A DNA stretch of 49,013 bases from Planctomycetota bacterium (GTDB taxonomy: Bacteria > Planctomycetota > UBA1135 > UBA2386). The DNA is taken from the NCBI GenBank assembly GCA_016235155.1, contig JACRLW010000132.1, positions 1 to 49,013 of the forward strand, given 5' to 3'. The notes under the pieces are model-generated. The model saw only the letters and a list, made by a program, of their open reading frames with translations, was not told the origin of the DNA and made no database searches. Made by a program: the position numbers and the translations under genes. Below are positions 32,547 to 41,950 of this stretch, in pieces; position 1 is the stretch's first letter; the number at the start of each line of letters is the position of its first letter.

Positions 32547-33769
32547 GCGCCGCTCACGCGCGCGCGCAGGGTGCAACGGACCTGGGTCGCTTCGACCTGG
32601 AACTCGGGATCGGGGTGGTTCCCCCGGCGGAGCGCCGCTCGCGCGGTCGCGATGCCCGCGCCGTAGCGCTGCACGAGACCCAGGACGCGCATCGCCTCGG
32701 CGAGCGAGGGATTGCGATAGTCGACGTAACCGGGTCGACCGAAGTTCTCGCGCGTGACGACGCCGAACGGCCCACCCGGACTCTGGATCTCGATGCGGTC
32801 GTCGAACCACGTCACCCGGACCGGCGCGTTGGTGCCTTCGTAGGTGCGATGCATCACGGCGTTCCTCACGACCTGCTGCAGCGCAACCAAGGGGTAGGTC
32901 GGCGTGCGGATCTCGGTGGGATGACTCGTGAAATCGACGGCGGTGAAGTTGTGCGCTTCGAGCTTCTCCTCGAGCCGCCGGACCAACTCCGAGATCGGGC
33001 CGTCGATCGCCTTCTCGTCGCGGACTCCGTCCTGGATCTCCGCTCCGTCGATGCGCAGGAACTGCGCGTAGGCACCGGGCAGGAAGTCGCGTGGCCGAGG
33101 CGCAAGGACCAGCAGGCCGAGCACGGTCGGAACCGGATCGTCGAGGGAGACGATCATCTTGGTCGCCGCCAGGCGCTGTTCGTAGCTCCGCTCGTTCGCG
33201 GCGAGGATGTCGGGCGCGACGGCGTTGGGAAGGTACTCCTCCTCGAAACGGCGGCGGCTGAGCTCGGCGATCGTCGCGGAGCGCACCGGTTGTGCGTCGA
33301 AGGACAGATCGCGGTGCCGTCGCTTCTCGGAGAGAACCCGTTCGTCCTGCGCGGAAGCGATTGCGCGCCGCGGACCGACGCGGATCCAGATCCGGCCGCG
33401 GTAGCGAACCGGTGGCGCATCCGAGGGAAGCACCGTCACGACGGCGATGGGGACCCCGCGGAGGACCCGCTTCTCGACCGACATGGTCGGCGGCGGAAGG
33501 ATGTTCCCGTCCGACTTCATGTCGCTCAGCGCGAGCAGGACGTCGTCGGTGACGGGGTGACCGGAGGGCGCTCCGTCGTCGCGTGCGCCGACGAAGATCA
33601 CCCCGGAAGTCCGACGATCCGCGAGGTCGTTCGCGAACGCACAGATCGCCTCGCGCAGCCGATCCGGACTGCTGCCTGCCAAGCTCTCCTTGCGCTCGCA
33701 CGTCTCTGATTCGAGGTCGGCCAGCAGGGCTTCGAGTTCTGCGTCGGTGTATCGGTCGGTCCGTGTCAT
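32525..33769 (-). CDS. AlbA_2 (Schlafen-type) domain transcriptional regulator-like protein
   Basis: 414 residues from ATG 33769. The N-terminal AlbA_2 domain is seen as SETCERKESLAGS, IFVGARDDGAP and the PPPTMSVEKRVLRGVPIAVV strand. A middle region has RRFEEEYLPNAVAPDIL. The C-terminal GHKL/HATPase_c_4-like region has ALQQVVRNAVMHRTYEG, WFDDRIEIQSPGG and RNPSLAEAMRVLGLVQRYGA, including GxGI. This architecture is common in bacterial regulators of unknown signal, sometimes near mobile or defence genes. It is separate from its neighbours; the 3' end overlaps the convergent sigma-fusion gene by 22 bp. Confidence 0.88.
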   Translation of the reverse strand: MTRTDRYTDAELEALLADLESETCERKESLAGSSPDRLREAICAFANDLADRRTSGVIFVGARDDGAPSGHPVTDDVLLALSDMKSDGNILPPPTMSVEKRVLRGVPIAVVTVLPSDAPPVRYRGRIWIRVGPRRAIASAQDERVLSEKRRHRDLSFDAQPVRSATIAELSRRRFEEEYLPNAVAPDILAANERSYEQRLAATKMIVSLDDPVPTVLGLLVLAPRPRDFLPGAYAQFLRIDGAEIQDGVRDEKAIDGPISELVRRLEEKLEAHNFTAVDFTSHPTEIRTPTYPLVALQQVVRNAVMHRTYEGTNAPVRVTWFDDRIEIQSPGGPFGVVTRENFGRPGYVDYRNPSLAEAMRVLGLVQRYGAGIATARAALRRGNHPDPEFQVEATQVRCTLRARVSGAQPLRFA

Positions 33770-33840
33770 GCGGCGCAGTGGAGAAGCGTACTCGCGCGGT
33801 CCAGGAGTCGCGAACGCGGTGTCCGGACCGTCGTGGCCGG

Positions 33841-35163
33841 CTACGCCCGGCGAAAGGACGGCCGCCTGCCGTAGGTCAGCGCGCGCCAGCACCACTCGAG
33901 CGGACCGTGGCGGAAGGTGCGGAGCCAGAGCACGCTCCAGACGACCTGCACGAGAGTCGCGCCGGCCCAGACCAGCATGGTCTGCGCCCGCGAGAGTTCG
34001 CCGTAGAGACCGAAGCCCCAGCCGAGGAACAGGCTCGTGCAGAGCACGGTCTGCAACACGTAGTTGCTGAAGGCCATCCGACCGACGACCGAGAGCGCAG
34101 CGGTCAGGAAGCGCAACGCGCCCGCGCGCACGGCGAGCAGGATCGCCGCGGCCCAGCCGAGCGCGCCGAGCAGGCGCAGGAACGGATAGCCGAGGTCGCG
34201 GAGGAGGCGGACGTCGATCGCGGCGTACGAGTAGCCCTCGTCCTCCCACGCGCGCGCGAGCGCGAACGAGGCCCCGGCCGCGGCGACGCCGAGAGCGATC
34301 GCCGCGAGATACGTCGAGCGCCGGCACGCGCCCGCGAAGAAGCCGAGCTTCATCAGCGCCATGCCGACGAGGAACATGCCGAGCACGTCGAACACGAAGT
34401 AGGAGTAGAGGAAGGCGGATTGGAACTGATGGTTGTGGTTCCAACGGTGGGCGGCGACGTCGAACCAGGAGCCGCGCATGGCGTCGATCTCCGCCTTGGT
34501 CGCGTCGGGTTTCGGCGGCACGATCGAACCGCGTCGTTCCCAGTCGCGCTGCGCGCGCTGCAGGTCCTCCGGCACCGTCTCGCCGCGCTCGGCGATCGCG
34601 CGCGCTTCCGCCGCGCGAGCGCGCAGTGCTCCTGCGTCACGGTGTTCGAGCAAGGCCTTGGGCACGAAGCACGCCAACAGCGCGAGACCGATCACCATCA
34701 GCGCGCGCGGCCGCAGGCCGCGGAACGCGATCGCGATCATTCCGAGCAGGCCGTAGGCGTAGAGGATGTCGCCGGTCCACTGCAGCGCGAAGCGGTGCGC
34801 GATGCCGAACGGCACGAGCCAGAGGCAACGCCGCAGCAGCAGGTCGGCCGCGTTTCCGCCGCGTCGCTCGACGCGCTGCGCGAAGAGCACGATCCCGGCG
34901 CCGAACAGCATCGAGAACAGAGCGCGCATCCGGCCGTCGAAGAGCGTGACCTGGGTGAACCAGGTCCAGCGGTCGGCACCCGTGGTCCCGCCCGCGTAGG
35001 CCGGATTGTCGTAGGCCCGCATCGGCAACCCGAACTCGACGACGTTCATCACGAGGATGCCGAGCACGGCCAGGCCGCGGACGGCGTCGAGCGCGACGAT
35101 GCGTTCGGGCTCGACGATCGGAGCTGCGGCGACGAGGACGGGCGACGCGGATGCGGACGACAT
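33841..35163 (-). CDS. DUF418 family membrane protein (YeiB-like)
   Basis: 440 residues. The N-terminal ERIVALDAVRGLAVLGILVM is the family signature, followed by about ten hydrophobic segments. A charged cytoplasmic or periplasmic loop at about 185-230 is rich in Arg/Glu/Ala. The C-terminal DUF418 domain is clear: GRMAFSNYVLQTVLCTSLFL, GWGFGLYG, then FRHGPLEWCWRALTYG. The family is widespread and its function is unknown; acyl transfer or transport has been suggested. Inner membrane. It stands between the AlbA_2 gene and a histidine kinase gene, all on the minus strand. Confidence 0.93.
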   Translation of the reverse strand: MSSASASPVLVAAAPIVEPERIVALDAVRGLAVLGILVMNVVEFGLPMRAYDNPAYAGGTTGADRWTWFTQVTLFDGRMRALFSMLFGAGIVLFAQRVERRGGNAADLLLRRCLWLVPFGIAHRFALQWTGDILYAYGLLGMIAIAFRGLRPRALMVIGLALLACFVPKALLEHRDAGALRARAAEARAIAERGETVPEDLQRAQRDWERRGSIVPPKPDATKAEIDAMRGSWFDVAAHRWNHNHQFQSAFLYSYFVFDVLGMFLVGMALMKLGFFAGACRRSTYLAAIALGVAAAGASFALARAWEDEGYSYAAIDVRLLRDLGYPFLRLLGALGWAAAILLAVRAGALRFLTAALSVVGRMAFSNYVLQTVLCTSLFLGWGFGLYGELSRAQTMLVWAGATLVQVVWSVLWLRTFRHGPLEWCWRALTYGRRPSFRRA

Positions 35164-35212
35164 GGCGAGCGCGATCTACGGAGCCCGCGCCCGAATCGTT
35201 GGCGGCGGTCCC

Positions 35213-36178
35213 TCAGCGATCGCGAACGACTCCCGCCATCCCGACGGCCGTGTCGCTCCGCCGCGTCGCATCGGCCGGCCGCGGGATCTTGATGCGGATC
35301 CGCGTGCCCACCCCGATCTCCGAAGCGATCCAGAAGCGGCCGCCGAATTGCTTCGTCACCAGGAACGCCTTGGTGAGTCCGAAGCCGCCGCCCATCGTGC
35401 GCACGTCGCTGACGTTGCTCCCCCGCTTGCCGAACTCGACGACCTGCTGGAGTTCGGACTCCTGGATGCCGCGGCCGGTGTCCTCAACGACGAAGCGGAT
35501 CGCGTCGTGGTCCTCGTAGAAGGCGGCCGTGATGCGTCCGCCGGGCGCGGTGTACTTGCGGGCGTTGGCGATCAGGTCGCGCATCACGTCCTTGAACACC
35601 GGCGGCATGCTCAGCGTCGGCCCTTCGGTGTCGATCCGCAGGTCGACGTAGTAATCGTTCGGTTCCTGACGCGCGGCGTTGTAGAGGATCCGCCAGCGAC
35701 CCTTGCTGTTCTTCTCCAACGCGGCGAACACCGCGCCGAAGTCGGAGCGGATCGCGTCGCAGTCGAACTCCTGCCAGCGCTCCGGTTCGGCGGCACGCGC
35801 GAGGATCTCCCGGGCGCGCACCTTCAGGATCGCGAACACCGATCCGAGGTTGGCGATCGTCTCGCTCACGTCGTGCGCGCTGAAGTTCGGGCCGTCCGCG
35901 GGCACCTTCTCCTTCAGCTCCGCGAACACGACGGCCTCGAAGGCATCGATCGAACGCGCCGCCTGCAGCCCGGCCTCGTGGTCGGTCAGCGAAGCGACCA
36001 GCGCGTGGCAGACGTCGAGGCCTTCCTTCAGGTACTCCTCGTCGTCCGCGACCATCAGGCCGAGCACCGACAACTCGCAGCGCAGCACGTTCAGCACGTT
36101 GAGGACGCTGTGCATATCGAGCAGCGACTGCTCGCCGGAACTGAGTGGGGCGATGGAGTTGATCTCGACTTCGTGCAT
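35213..36178 (-). CDS. Cytoplasmic histidine kinase-like protein, orphan
   Basis: 321 residues from ATG 36178; upstream starts (36193, 36262) give an unlikely Pro/Gly-rich extension. A DHp-like helix has the H-box candidate LLDMHSVLNVLNVLR with His23. After a helical linker (about 50-180) the HATPase_c domain follows with N box MRDLIANARKYT, G1 EDTGRGI, F box GKRGSN and G2 MGGGFGL. No transmembrane segment, PAS or other input domain, and no response regulator beside it. It may act in a soluble complex or phosphorelay. Function not known. Confidence 0.87.
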   Translation of the reverse strand: MHEVEINSIAPLSSGEQSLLDMHSVLNVLNVLRCELSVLGLMVADDEEYLKEGLDVCHALVASLTDHEAGLQAARSIDAFEAVVFAELKEKVPADGPNFSAHDVSETIANLGSVFAILKVRAREILARAAEPERWQEFDCDAIRSDFGAVFAALEKNSKGRWRILYNAARQEPNDYYVDLRIDTEGPTLSMPPVFKDVMRDLIANARKYTAPGGRITAAFYEDHDAIRFVVEDTGRGIQESELQQVVEFGKRGSNVSDVRTMGGGFGLTKAFLVTKQFGGRFWIASEIGVGTRIRIKIPRPADATRRSDTAVGMAGVVRDR

Positions 36179-36281
36179 GGGGCACCACTGCATCCCTGGA
36201 CCCGCGGCGGCCGGACCATGGGTCTCGCGACCGGGGAAGTACGGCCCCGTCCTCGGCCACACCGCGATCGCACTGCATCGG

Positions 36282-36311
36282 GTGAAGGCCCGACCGGGAC
36301 GCGCCCTTCAC
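36282..36311 (-). terminator. Hairpin over the stop of the HEAT/DUF4375 gene
   Basis: GTGAAGG (36282-36288) pairs with CCTTCAC (36305-36311), with a GC-rich loop. On the minus strand it starts at the stop codon of the gene ending at 36308. No U-tract follows, so it is only a candidate terminator. Confidence 0.3.
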
Positions 36312-37843
36312 GGAGCCTGAGCTCGGAATTCCCCTTGGTGCGCAAGCGCGAAGCGATAGGCGCGGAACTTCGCCTCCTCGGACGCGGCGAAGAAGCGCTG
36401 CTCGAGCGGTCGCCAGGTCGCCTGCAACTCATCCCAGCGCTCACCGACGACGTCTTCGCGTCGATCGAAATCGTCGGGAGGTCCTTCGGGTCCGAACGCG
36501 CGGTCCGCCTCGCGGACGATCTCTGCCAGCTCCGGCACGCCGATCGCCTCGAAGGCGCGATGACGGTCGGGGTACTCGCGCCCTCGCCCGTTCGAGTAGA
36601 CGTTGGCGAGACCGCCGTTCCCGACGCGATGGACGAGCCACCACGCCGCGTAGAAGAGGCGCTGCGCGTCGCTGAGCGACTCGAATCCGCGCTCCTTGAT
36701 CCGATCGAGCACGACCTCCACCGGATCGGCCATCCCTCGCAGGGTGCCCACCCATCGCGCGGCGGACGTCGCGGCCAGGCTCGGACCGGCCGCCATCGCC
36801 CGCTCGCAGAAGCGCTCGGCATCGGGATGGCGAGTTTCGATCAACGCCTCCAAGACATCAGCGTGGGAGGATCCGCCCTCGGCCGCGGTGCCCTCGATCG
36901 CATCGACGGCCGCCCGCAGGCGCTCGGCGGGGATCTCCGCCTTCACCCCACGGAGTCCGTCCAGGAGGCGGCCGAACGAACGGCGAGCGGGATGGAATCG
37001 CTCGGGAGACGTGAGCTCGCGCTGTGCGCGATCAGAATCGAGCGCGAACAGCGCGCGCACGTGGACGTGCCGCCAGGGATCACCGCCCTGCTCCAACTCA
37101 TCGATCTTCCGCAGCAGGCGCTCGAAGCACCGGTCGCGCCATTCAGGTGCCATGCGCCGCTCGGTCGCAGCCGTGGTCAGTCCTAGCACCGCGTCGAACT
37201 CCAGCGCGTCGTCGTCGAGCGCGTGGAACACGCGCTCTGTCACTGCGACGTCGCCGCTCGCGGCGCAGAGCCGGGTCGCGCACATCCGCACGTGCACCCG
37301 GGGATGGTCGAGGAAGGGTGCGACCTTGGTGCACGCCGCGCGAGAGCCGATCTCGGCGAGCAGGTCGACGAGCCGGCACCACGGGTCGCGATCCCGCAGT
37401 TGATATGGTTCACCGTCCTCGTCGATCGGCTTGCAGCGGCGATCGTCCAGGGCCGCGACGAGCGCCGGCTCCGCGCGCGGGAGAAGCTCCTTCAGGCGCC
37501 GCCCGGCGATCAGATCGTCGCCGTCGAGCAACTCGTCGACGAGCGCGCCACAGTCCGGTGGATGACGGCGGTCTTCCTCGATCAGGCGCTCGCGGAGTTC
37601 CATGACCTCCGCGACGCGCGCCCGATGGCGACGGTCGGTGAGCCAGTGCGCGAAGGTCCCGAACGGGTGACGCGGGCGCTTCGGCCACAGCAGCCAGCTC
37701 AGCGAGGCACCGAACAACCAGCGCCCGAGCGCTCGACCGCTGAAGGTCCGTTCGCCGCGCGCGAAGCCGACGAGCGAGACCGCGATGTCCAGCAGAGTGA
37801 GCGTTGCGACGGTGACCGAGAGGGCGATCCGCGTGCGCTTCAT
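36308..37843 (-). CDS. HEAT-like repeat protein with C-terminal DUF4375 (DMP19-like) domain
   Basis: 511 residues. Near the N-terminus are two hydrophobic stretches (LSVTVATLTLLDIAVSLVGF and LGRWLFGASLSWLLW), which suggest membrane anchoring with the rest in the cytoplasm. Residues about 90-370 are helical HEAT-like pairs (PRVHVRMCATRLCAASG, DAVLGLTTAATE). The C-terminal ~130 residues match DUF4375: DAQRLFYAAWWLVHRVGNGG, LANVYSNGRGR, HRAFEAIGVPELAEIV. In that family the signature is a W/Y-x-x-E/H-V-x-NGG-x-x-Q/N-Y-x-N motif, here VHRVGNGGLANVYSN. Likely a protein-protein interaction scaffold. Role unknown. Confidence 0.8.
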   Translation of the reverse strand: MKRTRIALSVTVATLTLLDIAVSLVGFARGERTFSGRALGRWLFGASLSWLLWPKRPRHPFGTFAHWLTDRRHRARVAEVMELRERLIEEDRRHPPDCGALVDELLDGDDLIAGRRLKELLPRAEPALVAALDDRRCKPIDEDGEPYQLRDRDPWCRLVDLLAEIGSRAACTKVAPFLDHPRVHVRMCATRLCAASGDVAVTERVFHALDDDALEFDAVLGLTTAATERRMAPEWRDRCFERLLRKIDELEQGGDPWRHVHVRALFALDSDRAQRELTSPERFHPARRSFGRLLDGLRGVKAEIPAERLRAAVDAIEGTAAEGGSSHADVLEALIETRHPDAERFCERAMAAGPSLAATSAARWVGTLRGMADPVEVVLDRIKERGFESLSDAQRLFYAAWWLVHRVGNGGLANVYSNGRGREYPDRHRAFEAIGVPELAEIVREADRAFGPEGPPDDFDRREDVVGERWDELQATWRPLEQRFFAASEEAKFRAYRFALAHQGEFRAQAP

Positions 37844-37870
37844 CCGCTGGACATCATGACCGCGAGCCGT

Positions 37871-39397
37871 CTACGAGCCGAGCATCAGGTCGAGCCGCCA
37901 GGTCAGCATCACCATGTTCATGGGTTGAGGTCCGGGCGGCGGGACGAAGACGCCCTGCGTGTAGGCCGGCATGCCGCAGAGCGCGGCGTCGAGCGGGATG
38001 CCGAGCGGGTGGACGGCGCCCGCGCCGGGGCCCGCCCAGGCGATCGGTCCGCTCGCGACGATCAGCGGCGGCATGAGCATCAACTCACCCGGGGTGAACG
38101 GCGCGCAGCCGGCGAATGGGATCGGGATCGCGGCGGTCCAGAAGTTCAACAGCAGTGCGGTCGGGGTTCCGAACGGGATGCCGCACGCGTTGGCCGGGTC
38201 GTCGAGCTGGACCATGAAGCCCGCGTTGCCGAGGCGCGGGAGGTTGCCCGGCGGGAATGCCGCGATGCTGTTCGGGATGTTGAGCGCGAATGCGTCGGGA
38301 ACGACCGCGGTCGCGGCGGGGATCGGGCAGCACGCGGCTGCGGTCATCTCCCAGATCTCCTCGGCTCCCGTCACGTAGTCGTGCACGGTGAAGTACAGGC
38401 TGTTGCCCTTGCCGGAGGTCGACGGTCCGAGTTCGAGATCGTGGACGCCTTGGTTGAACGCAGGGCCGCCGACCGTGAGCACGAGCGTCGCGGTCGTGAG
38501 CGCCTCGTCGATGCGGAAGATCCCTGTGCCGCCGGTCGAACCGGAGAACGTGACGTAGACCACGCCCGTGACGTCGCAGACCGCTCCGCGCGCGCCCGCG
38601 ATGAAGGCGAGGCCCGCGTTGGTGAACATCGTCTGGAGATCGAGGGCGCTCGGGAACGCGGCGAAGGGCGGGAAGGGCAGGAACTTCGTGATCGGCCGGT
38701 TGAAGTCGCCGATCCAGATCCAGTCGCCGTCGGGCTGGATCACGAGGTCGTCACCGCCGCCCGGCAGCATCACGGCAGGCACGTGCGTGATGCTGCCCGG
38801 CCCGAGGAAGGTGCACTGGTGGATGCCGGTCGCGCCGACGTCGCTTGCAAAGACGATGTCGCCGAACGGCACGATGCTGCCCCCGAGACCCTTGGAGAAG
38901 TCCATGCCGAAGGTGCCGCCGCCGAAGATCGGCGGCGTCATGACCCAGGACCAGGTGCCGAGCGCGCCGTTCACCGGGTTGATCGAGGCGAGGCGCTGCA
39001 AGGGCGCGGTGTTCTGGTCCTGCGTGACGAGCAACCCGTTGCGAAGGTCGAGTTGCAGGTCGGTGCCGCGCTCGTTGATACCGAAGCCGGTGTTGACCGC
39101 GACCGGCGCGACGACCCCGCCGGCCATCGGCATCAGCCGGAACACGTGCGTCGTCAGCGATGCGGGCGATCCCGCGGGGACGATGAGTTGGAAGAAGACG
39201 TCGCGCGTCTGCGGATCCACGCAGATGCTCTCGATGTCGCCGATGGGCTGGACTTGTTCGAGAATGACCTGGCTCGGGTGCAGCGGGACGACCGAGTTCA
39301 TCAGCGGGATGAGCTGATGTCCCGGCTCGACGAGCACGACCTGAGCCAGCGACGTCGCGGCAAACGCGGCCACCGCGACGGAGGTGCGAATCAACAT
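37871..39397 (-). CDS. Secreted hypothetical protein (beta-propeller-like)
   Basis: 508 residues with signal peptide RTSVAVAAFAATSLAQ, cleaved before Gln or Val. The mature region has repeated solvent-exposed strands suggestive of propeller blades, for example IGDIESICVDPQTRDVFFQL, GTDLQLDLRNGLLVTQ, DLVIQPDGDWIWIGDFNRP and GARGAVCDVTGVVYVTFSG. Later Cys-containing, Pro-rich segments (ACCPIPAATAV, NACGIPFG) close the protein, and the end LTWRLDLMLGS is strand-like. No enzyme residues recognised. Extracellular or periplasmic. Similar in style to the 20341-21549 product, but not obviously a close paralogue. Confidence 0.8.
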   Translation of the reverse strand: MLIRTSVAVAAFAATSLAQVVLVEPGHQLIPLMNSVVPLHPSQVILEQVQPIGDIESICVDPQTRDVFFQLIVPAGSPASLTTHVFRLMPMAGGVVAPVAVNTGFGINERGTDLQLDLRNGLLVTQDQNTAPLQRLASINPVNGALGTWSWVMTPPIFGGGTFGMDFSKGLGGSIVPFGDIVFASDVGATGIHQCTFLGPGSITHVPAVMLPGGGDDLVIQPDGDWIWIGDFNRPITKFLPFPPFAAFPSALDLQTMFTNAGLAFIAGARGAVCDVTGVVYVTFSGSTGGTGIFRIDEALTTATLVLTVGGPAFNQGVHDLELGPSTSGKGNSLYFTVHDYVTGAEEIWEMTAAACCPIPAATAVVPDAFALNIPNSIAAFPPGNLPRLGNAGFMVQLDDPANACGIPFGTPTALLLNFWTAAIPIPFAGCAPFTPGELMLMPPLIVASGPIAWAGPGAGAVHPLGIPLDAALCGMPAYTQGVFVPPPGPQPMNMVMLTWRLDLMLGS

Positions 39398-39465
39398 GAC
39401 GACCTCCAGAACAGGGGTAGAGGCGAAGAACGCCCGGCGTCACCCGGCTGTTTCTGCGCGCGCGA

Positions 39466-39978
39466 TCAGCGATCCGCCGCGGCGATCTCGCGCAGGTAGA
39501 CGATCTTCGCGTCGCCTGGCGCATAGAAGTCGCGCAACGCCGCCTGCTGGACGTAGCCGCAGCGCTCGTAGAACGAGCGCGTCGGCTGATAGAGCGTCTT
39601 GCCGCCGGTCTCGACCCACACCAGTCCGCCGCCGGCGAGCGCGATGCGCCGCTCGGTCTCGCGCAGCACTTCGCGTCCGAGTCCGCGACCCTGTGCATGC
39701 GGCTGCACCGCGATCCAGAACAGATCCCAGCTCCGCAGCGTGCCGTCGATCGGACCGTAGCAGGAGTACGCGAGCAGTTCGCCGCTGCCGCCGTCGGCTG
39801 CCGGCGCTGAATCGACGAACACGAACTCGTAGCCGCTGGTCTTGCCCTTCGCGAGGCGCTCGCCGACGAGTTCCGCCGCGATGCGCACTTCGTCGGGGTT
39901 GAAGAAGCCCGTCACACGCGTCAATCGTTCGACGCGTTCGACGTCGGCGCGCACGGGCTCGAAGCGGAACACGGTCAT
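39466..39978 (-). CDS. GNAT-family N-acetyltransferase
   Basis: 170 residues from ATG 39978. Acetyl-CoA-binding motif A is VQPHAQGRGLGREVL (Q/R-x-x-G-x-G/A), preceded by DLFWIAV. Motif B is TRSFYERCGYVQQAAL. Upstream, ELLAYSCYGPIDGTLRSWDL holds the N-terminal strands. Its start overlaps the ATP-grasp gene stop by 4 bp, making it the last gene of the kamA-like operon. In such a cluster it may acetylate an amino group made by the aminomutase or ligases (inference). At 170 residues it is shorter than the beta-lysine acetyltransferase AblB, so equivalence is not claimed. Confidence 0.9.
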   Translation of the reverse strand: MTVFRFEPVRADVERVERLTRVTGFFNPDEVRIAAELVGERLAKGKTSGYEFVFVDSAPAADGGSGELLAYSCYGPIDGTLRSWDLFWIAVQPHAQGRGLGREVLRETERRIALAGGGLVWVETGGKTLYQPTRSFYERCGYVQQAALRDFYAPGDAKIVYLREIAAADR

Positions 39979-40964
39979 GACGGCGGCACGTCCGCGAGGA
40001 TGCGGGCGATCGCCTGCGGGAACCGGATGCCCGCTCGCTGCAGCGCGGCCGCGAAACCGGCGTCGGGCGAGAGGCAGGGGTTGGTGTTGACCTCGAGGAT
40101 CCACGGCCGGCCGTCGCAATCGACGCGGAAGTCGACGCGCGCCCAGCCGCGCAGGCCAAAGACCTCCCACGCCGCGCGCGCCATCGCGACGAGCGTCGCG
40201 ACCAGTGCCTGGTCCTGCGCGGGGAAGTCGAAGCGCCGCGGCGTGTCCTGGTACTCGTGGCTGGTCTCGTCCCACTTCGCGCGCCAGTCGACGATCCGCG
40301 GTGCTTCGTCGTCCCAGTGCACGAACTGGATCTCCGCCGGCGGCAGGACCTCGGGCCCCTGCGGGCCGCCGAGCATCGCGAGGTTGAACTCGCGGCCGTC
40401 GACGTAGCGCTCGGCGATCGCCTCGCCGCCGAGCTTGCCGAGGCGCGCGCGCATCGCCGCCGCCAGTTCGCGCGCGTCGCGGACGTCGATCACCGAGTCC
40501 GCGTCGAGTCCGACCGAGCCGTGCTCCCACAGCGACTTCACGATCACGCAACCGGACGCCGTCGCGCCGTCTCGTGTGAGGTCGTCGAGGGTCCACGCGT
40601 CGGGCGTCGGCAGACCGGCGGCGAGCAGCAGGCGCTTGCCGAGGCGCTTGTTCGAGGTGACGTAGATCGCGTCCGCCGGCGCTCCGGCGTAGCGGATCGC
40701 CAGCGCGTCGAGCAGGCTCGGCGCGAAGTGGATCAGACGACCGGTGCGCGCGATCGACTCGACGAGGTTGAACACGATCGCCGGGCGGCGCGCACGCAGC
40801 TCGCGTTCGACGCTCGCGAGGTCGAGTCCGCAGCCGAGCGTGTCGGTGGCATGACCGAGTTCGCGGAGGGCACCGAGCACGGCGTCGCGTTGCACGAGCA
40901 CGTCGGCTTCGTCGGCGCGCACGTCGCCGGCGACGACGTCGTGCAGCACGAGCACGTTCGTCAC
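39975..40964 (-). CDS. ATP-grasp ligase, D-Ala-D-Ala-ligase-like (second copy)
   Basis: 329 residues from GTG 40964, which overlaps the upstream ATP-grasp stop by 4 bp. N-terminal Rossmann-like part: NVLVLHDVV, PAIVFNLVESI, IRYAGAPADAIYVTSNKRLG. ATP-grasp: SGCVIVKSLWEHGSVGLD, AIAERYVDGREFNLAML, then the Mg-binding ILEVNTNPCLSPDAGF (E-x-N). The last motif and the R-x-D-F-R-x-D before it are those of D-Ala-D-Ala-type ligases that join carboxylates to amines via acyl phosphates. It is paralogous to its upstream neighbour and the same length (329), probably from tandem duplication. Substrate unknown. Confidence 0.9.
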   Translation of the reverse strand: MTNVLVLHDVVAGDVRADEADVLVQRDAVLGALRELGHATDTLGCGLDLASVERELRARRPAIVFNLVESIARTGRLIHFAPSLLDALAIRYAGAPADAIYVTSNKRLGKRLLLAAGLPTPDAWTLDDLTRDGATASGCVIVKSLWEHGSVGLDADSVIDVRDARELAAAMRARLGKLGGEAIAERYVDGREFNLAMLGGPQGPEVLPPAEIQFVHWDDEAPRIVDWRAKWDETSHEYQDTPRRFDFPAQDQALVATLVAMARAAWEVFGLRGWARVDFRVDCDGRPWILEVNTNPCLSPDAGFAAALQRAGIRFPQAIARILADVPPS

Positions 40965-41950
40965 CGCGACTCCGCGCCGCGCACCCGCTGCATCGCCGAG
41001 TCGAGGATCGAGCCGATCAGGCTGCGGTAGTCGATTCCCGCGAGCGTCGCCATGATCGGCAGGTCGCTGTGCGTGGGGTGCAGCCCGGGCAGCGGGTTGA
41101 TCTCGATCACCGACAGCTTGCCCTGCGGATCCTGGCGCAGGTCGACCCGGCCGCCGTCCCGAGCGCCGATGTCCCGCCAGGCGGCGAGCGCCAGCGTCTT
41201 CGCCTCGGCGGCGAACGCGCCGAGAGCGAGTTCGTAGCGGACGAGCTGCTCGCACTCTTCCTTGTTGCGCTGCGTGTAGACCTCGGCGTCGGCGCCGGCG
41301 AGCAGGACGACTTCGAGCACGGCGATCGCGCGCGCGGCCGCACCCGTGCCGACCATCCCGACGGTCACCTCGCGTCCGGGGAGGAAGCGCTCGACCAGCA
41401 CCGGCTGCCGGAACATCGCGAGCAGGCGTTCGCAGGTCGTGCGGAGTTGCGCGGGTGAGGTGATCTTGCTGGTACGGTCCACGCCCTTGCTCGTGCCCTC
41501 CGCGACCGGCTTCGCGAACAGCGGGTACGGAAGCTCGACCTTGGCGAGGTCGGCGAGCGATTCGACGAGCACGAAGTCCGGCGTCGGCAGGCCGAAGTCG
41601 CGCAGCACGCGCTTGGTCACCGCCTTGTGCAGCGTGAGCGCGCAGACCAGCGGATCGGAGAACACGTACGGAACGTCGTGCGCGTCGAGCACGCAGGGCA
41701 CCTGCGCCTCGCGGCCGATCCCGCGCCAGCCCTCCGCGATGTTCCACACGAGGTCCCAGCGCGCGCCGGCGACGAGGCGCGGCAGGAGCGCGTGCAGGTT
41801 GCCGATCGGTTCGACCTCGTGGCCATGCTCGGCGATCGCGCCGGCGAGCGCGTCGACCGTCTCCTGGCTGTCGAACTCGGCGGCCTCCTCCGCAGACAGG
41901 CCGCGCGCCATCCAGTCCTTCTTGAGGTCGTAGGTCAGTCCGATGCGCAC
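40961..41950 (-). CDS. ATP-grasp ligase, D-Ala-D-Ala-ligase-like (first copy)
   Basis: 329 residues from GTG 41950; the longer open frame upstream overlaps the Cys-cluster gene and is unlikely. It opens RIGLTYDLKKDWMARG, then an E-x-EPIGN region and WDLVWNIAEGWRGIGREAQV, YVFSDPLVCALTLHKAVTKR. ATP-grasp motifs: YPLFAKPVAEGTSKGVD, VLVERFLPGREVTVGMVGTG, GGRVDLRQDPQGKLSVIEIN followed by PLPGLHPTHSDLP. The combination IEINPLPGLHP is typical of a well-conserved uncharacterised ligase family. It overlaps the upstream Cys-cluster gene by 16 bp and the downstream ATP-grasp gene by 4 bp. Amide bond formation on an unknown amino acid is inferred. Confidence 0.92.
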   Translation of the reverse strand: MRIGLTYDLKKDWMARGLSAEEAAEFDSQETVDALAGAIAEHGHEVEPIGNLHALLPRLVAGARWDLVWNIAEGWRGIGREAQVPCVLDAHDVPYVFSDPLVCALTLHKAVTKRVLRDFGLPTPDFVLVESLADLAKVELPYPLFAKPVAEGTSKGVDRTSKITSPAQLRTTCERLLAMFRQPVLVERFLPGREVTVGMVGTGAAARAIAVLEVVLLAGADAEVYTQRNKEECEQLVRYELALGAFAAEAKTLALAAWRDIGARDGGRVDLRQDPQGKLSVIEINPLPGLHPTHSDLPIMATLAGIDYRSLIGSILDSAMQRVRGAESR

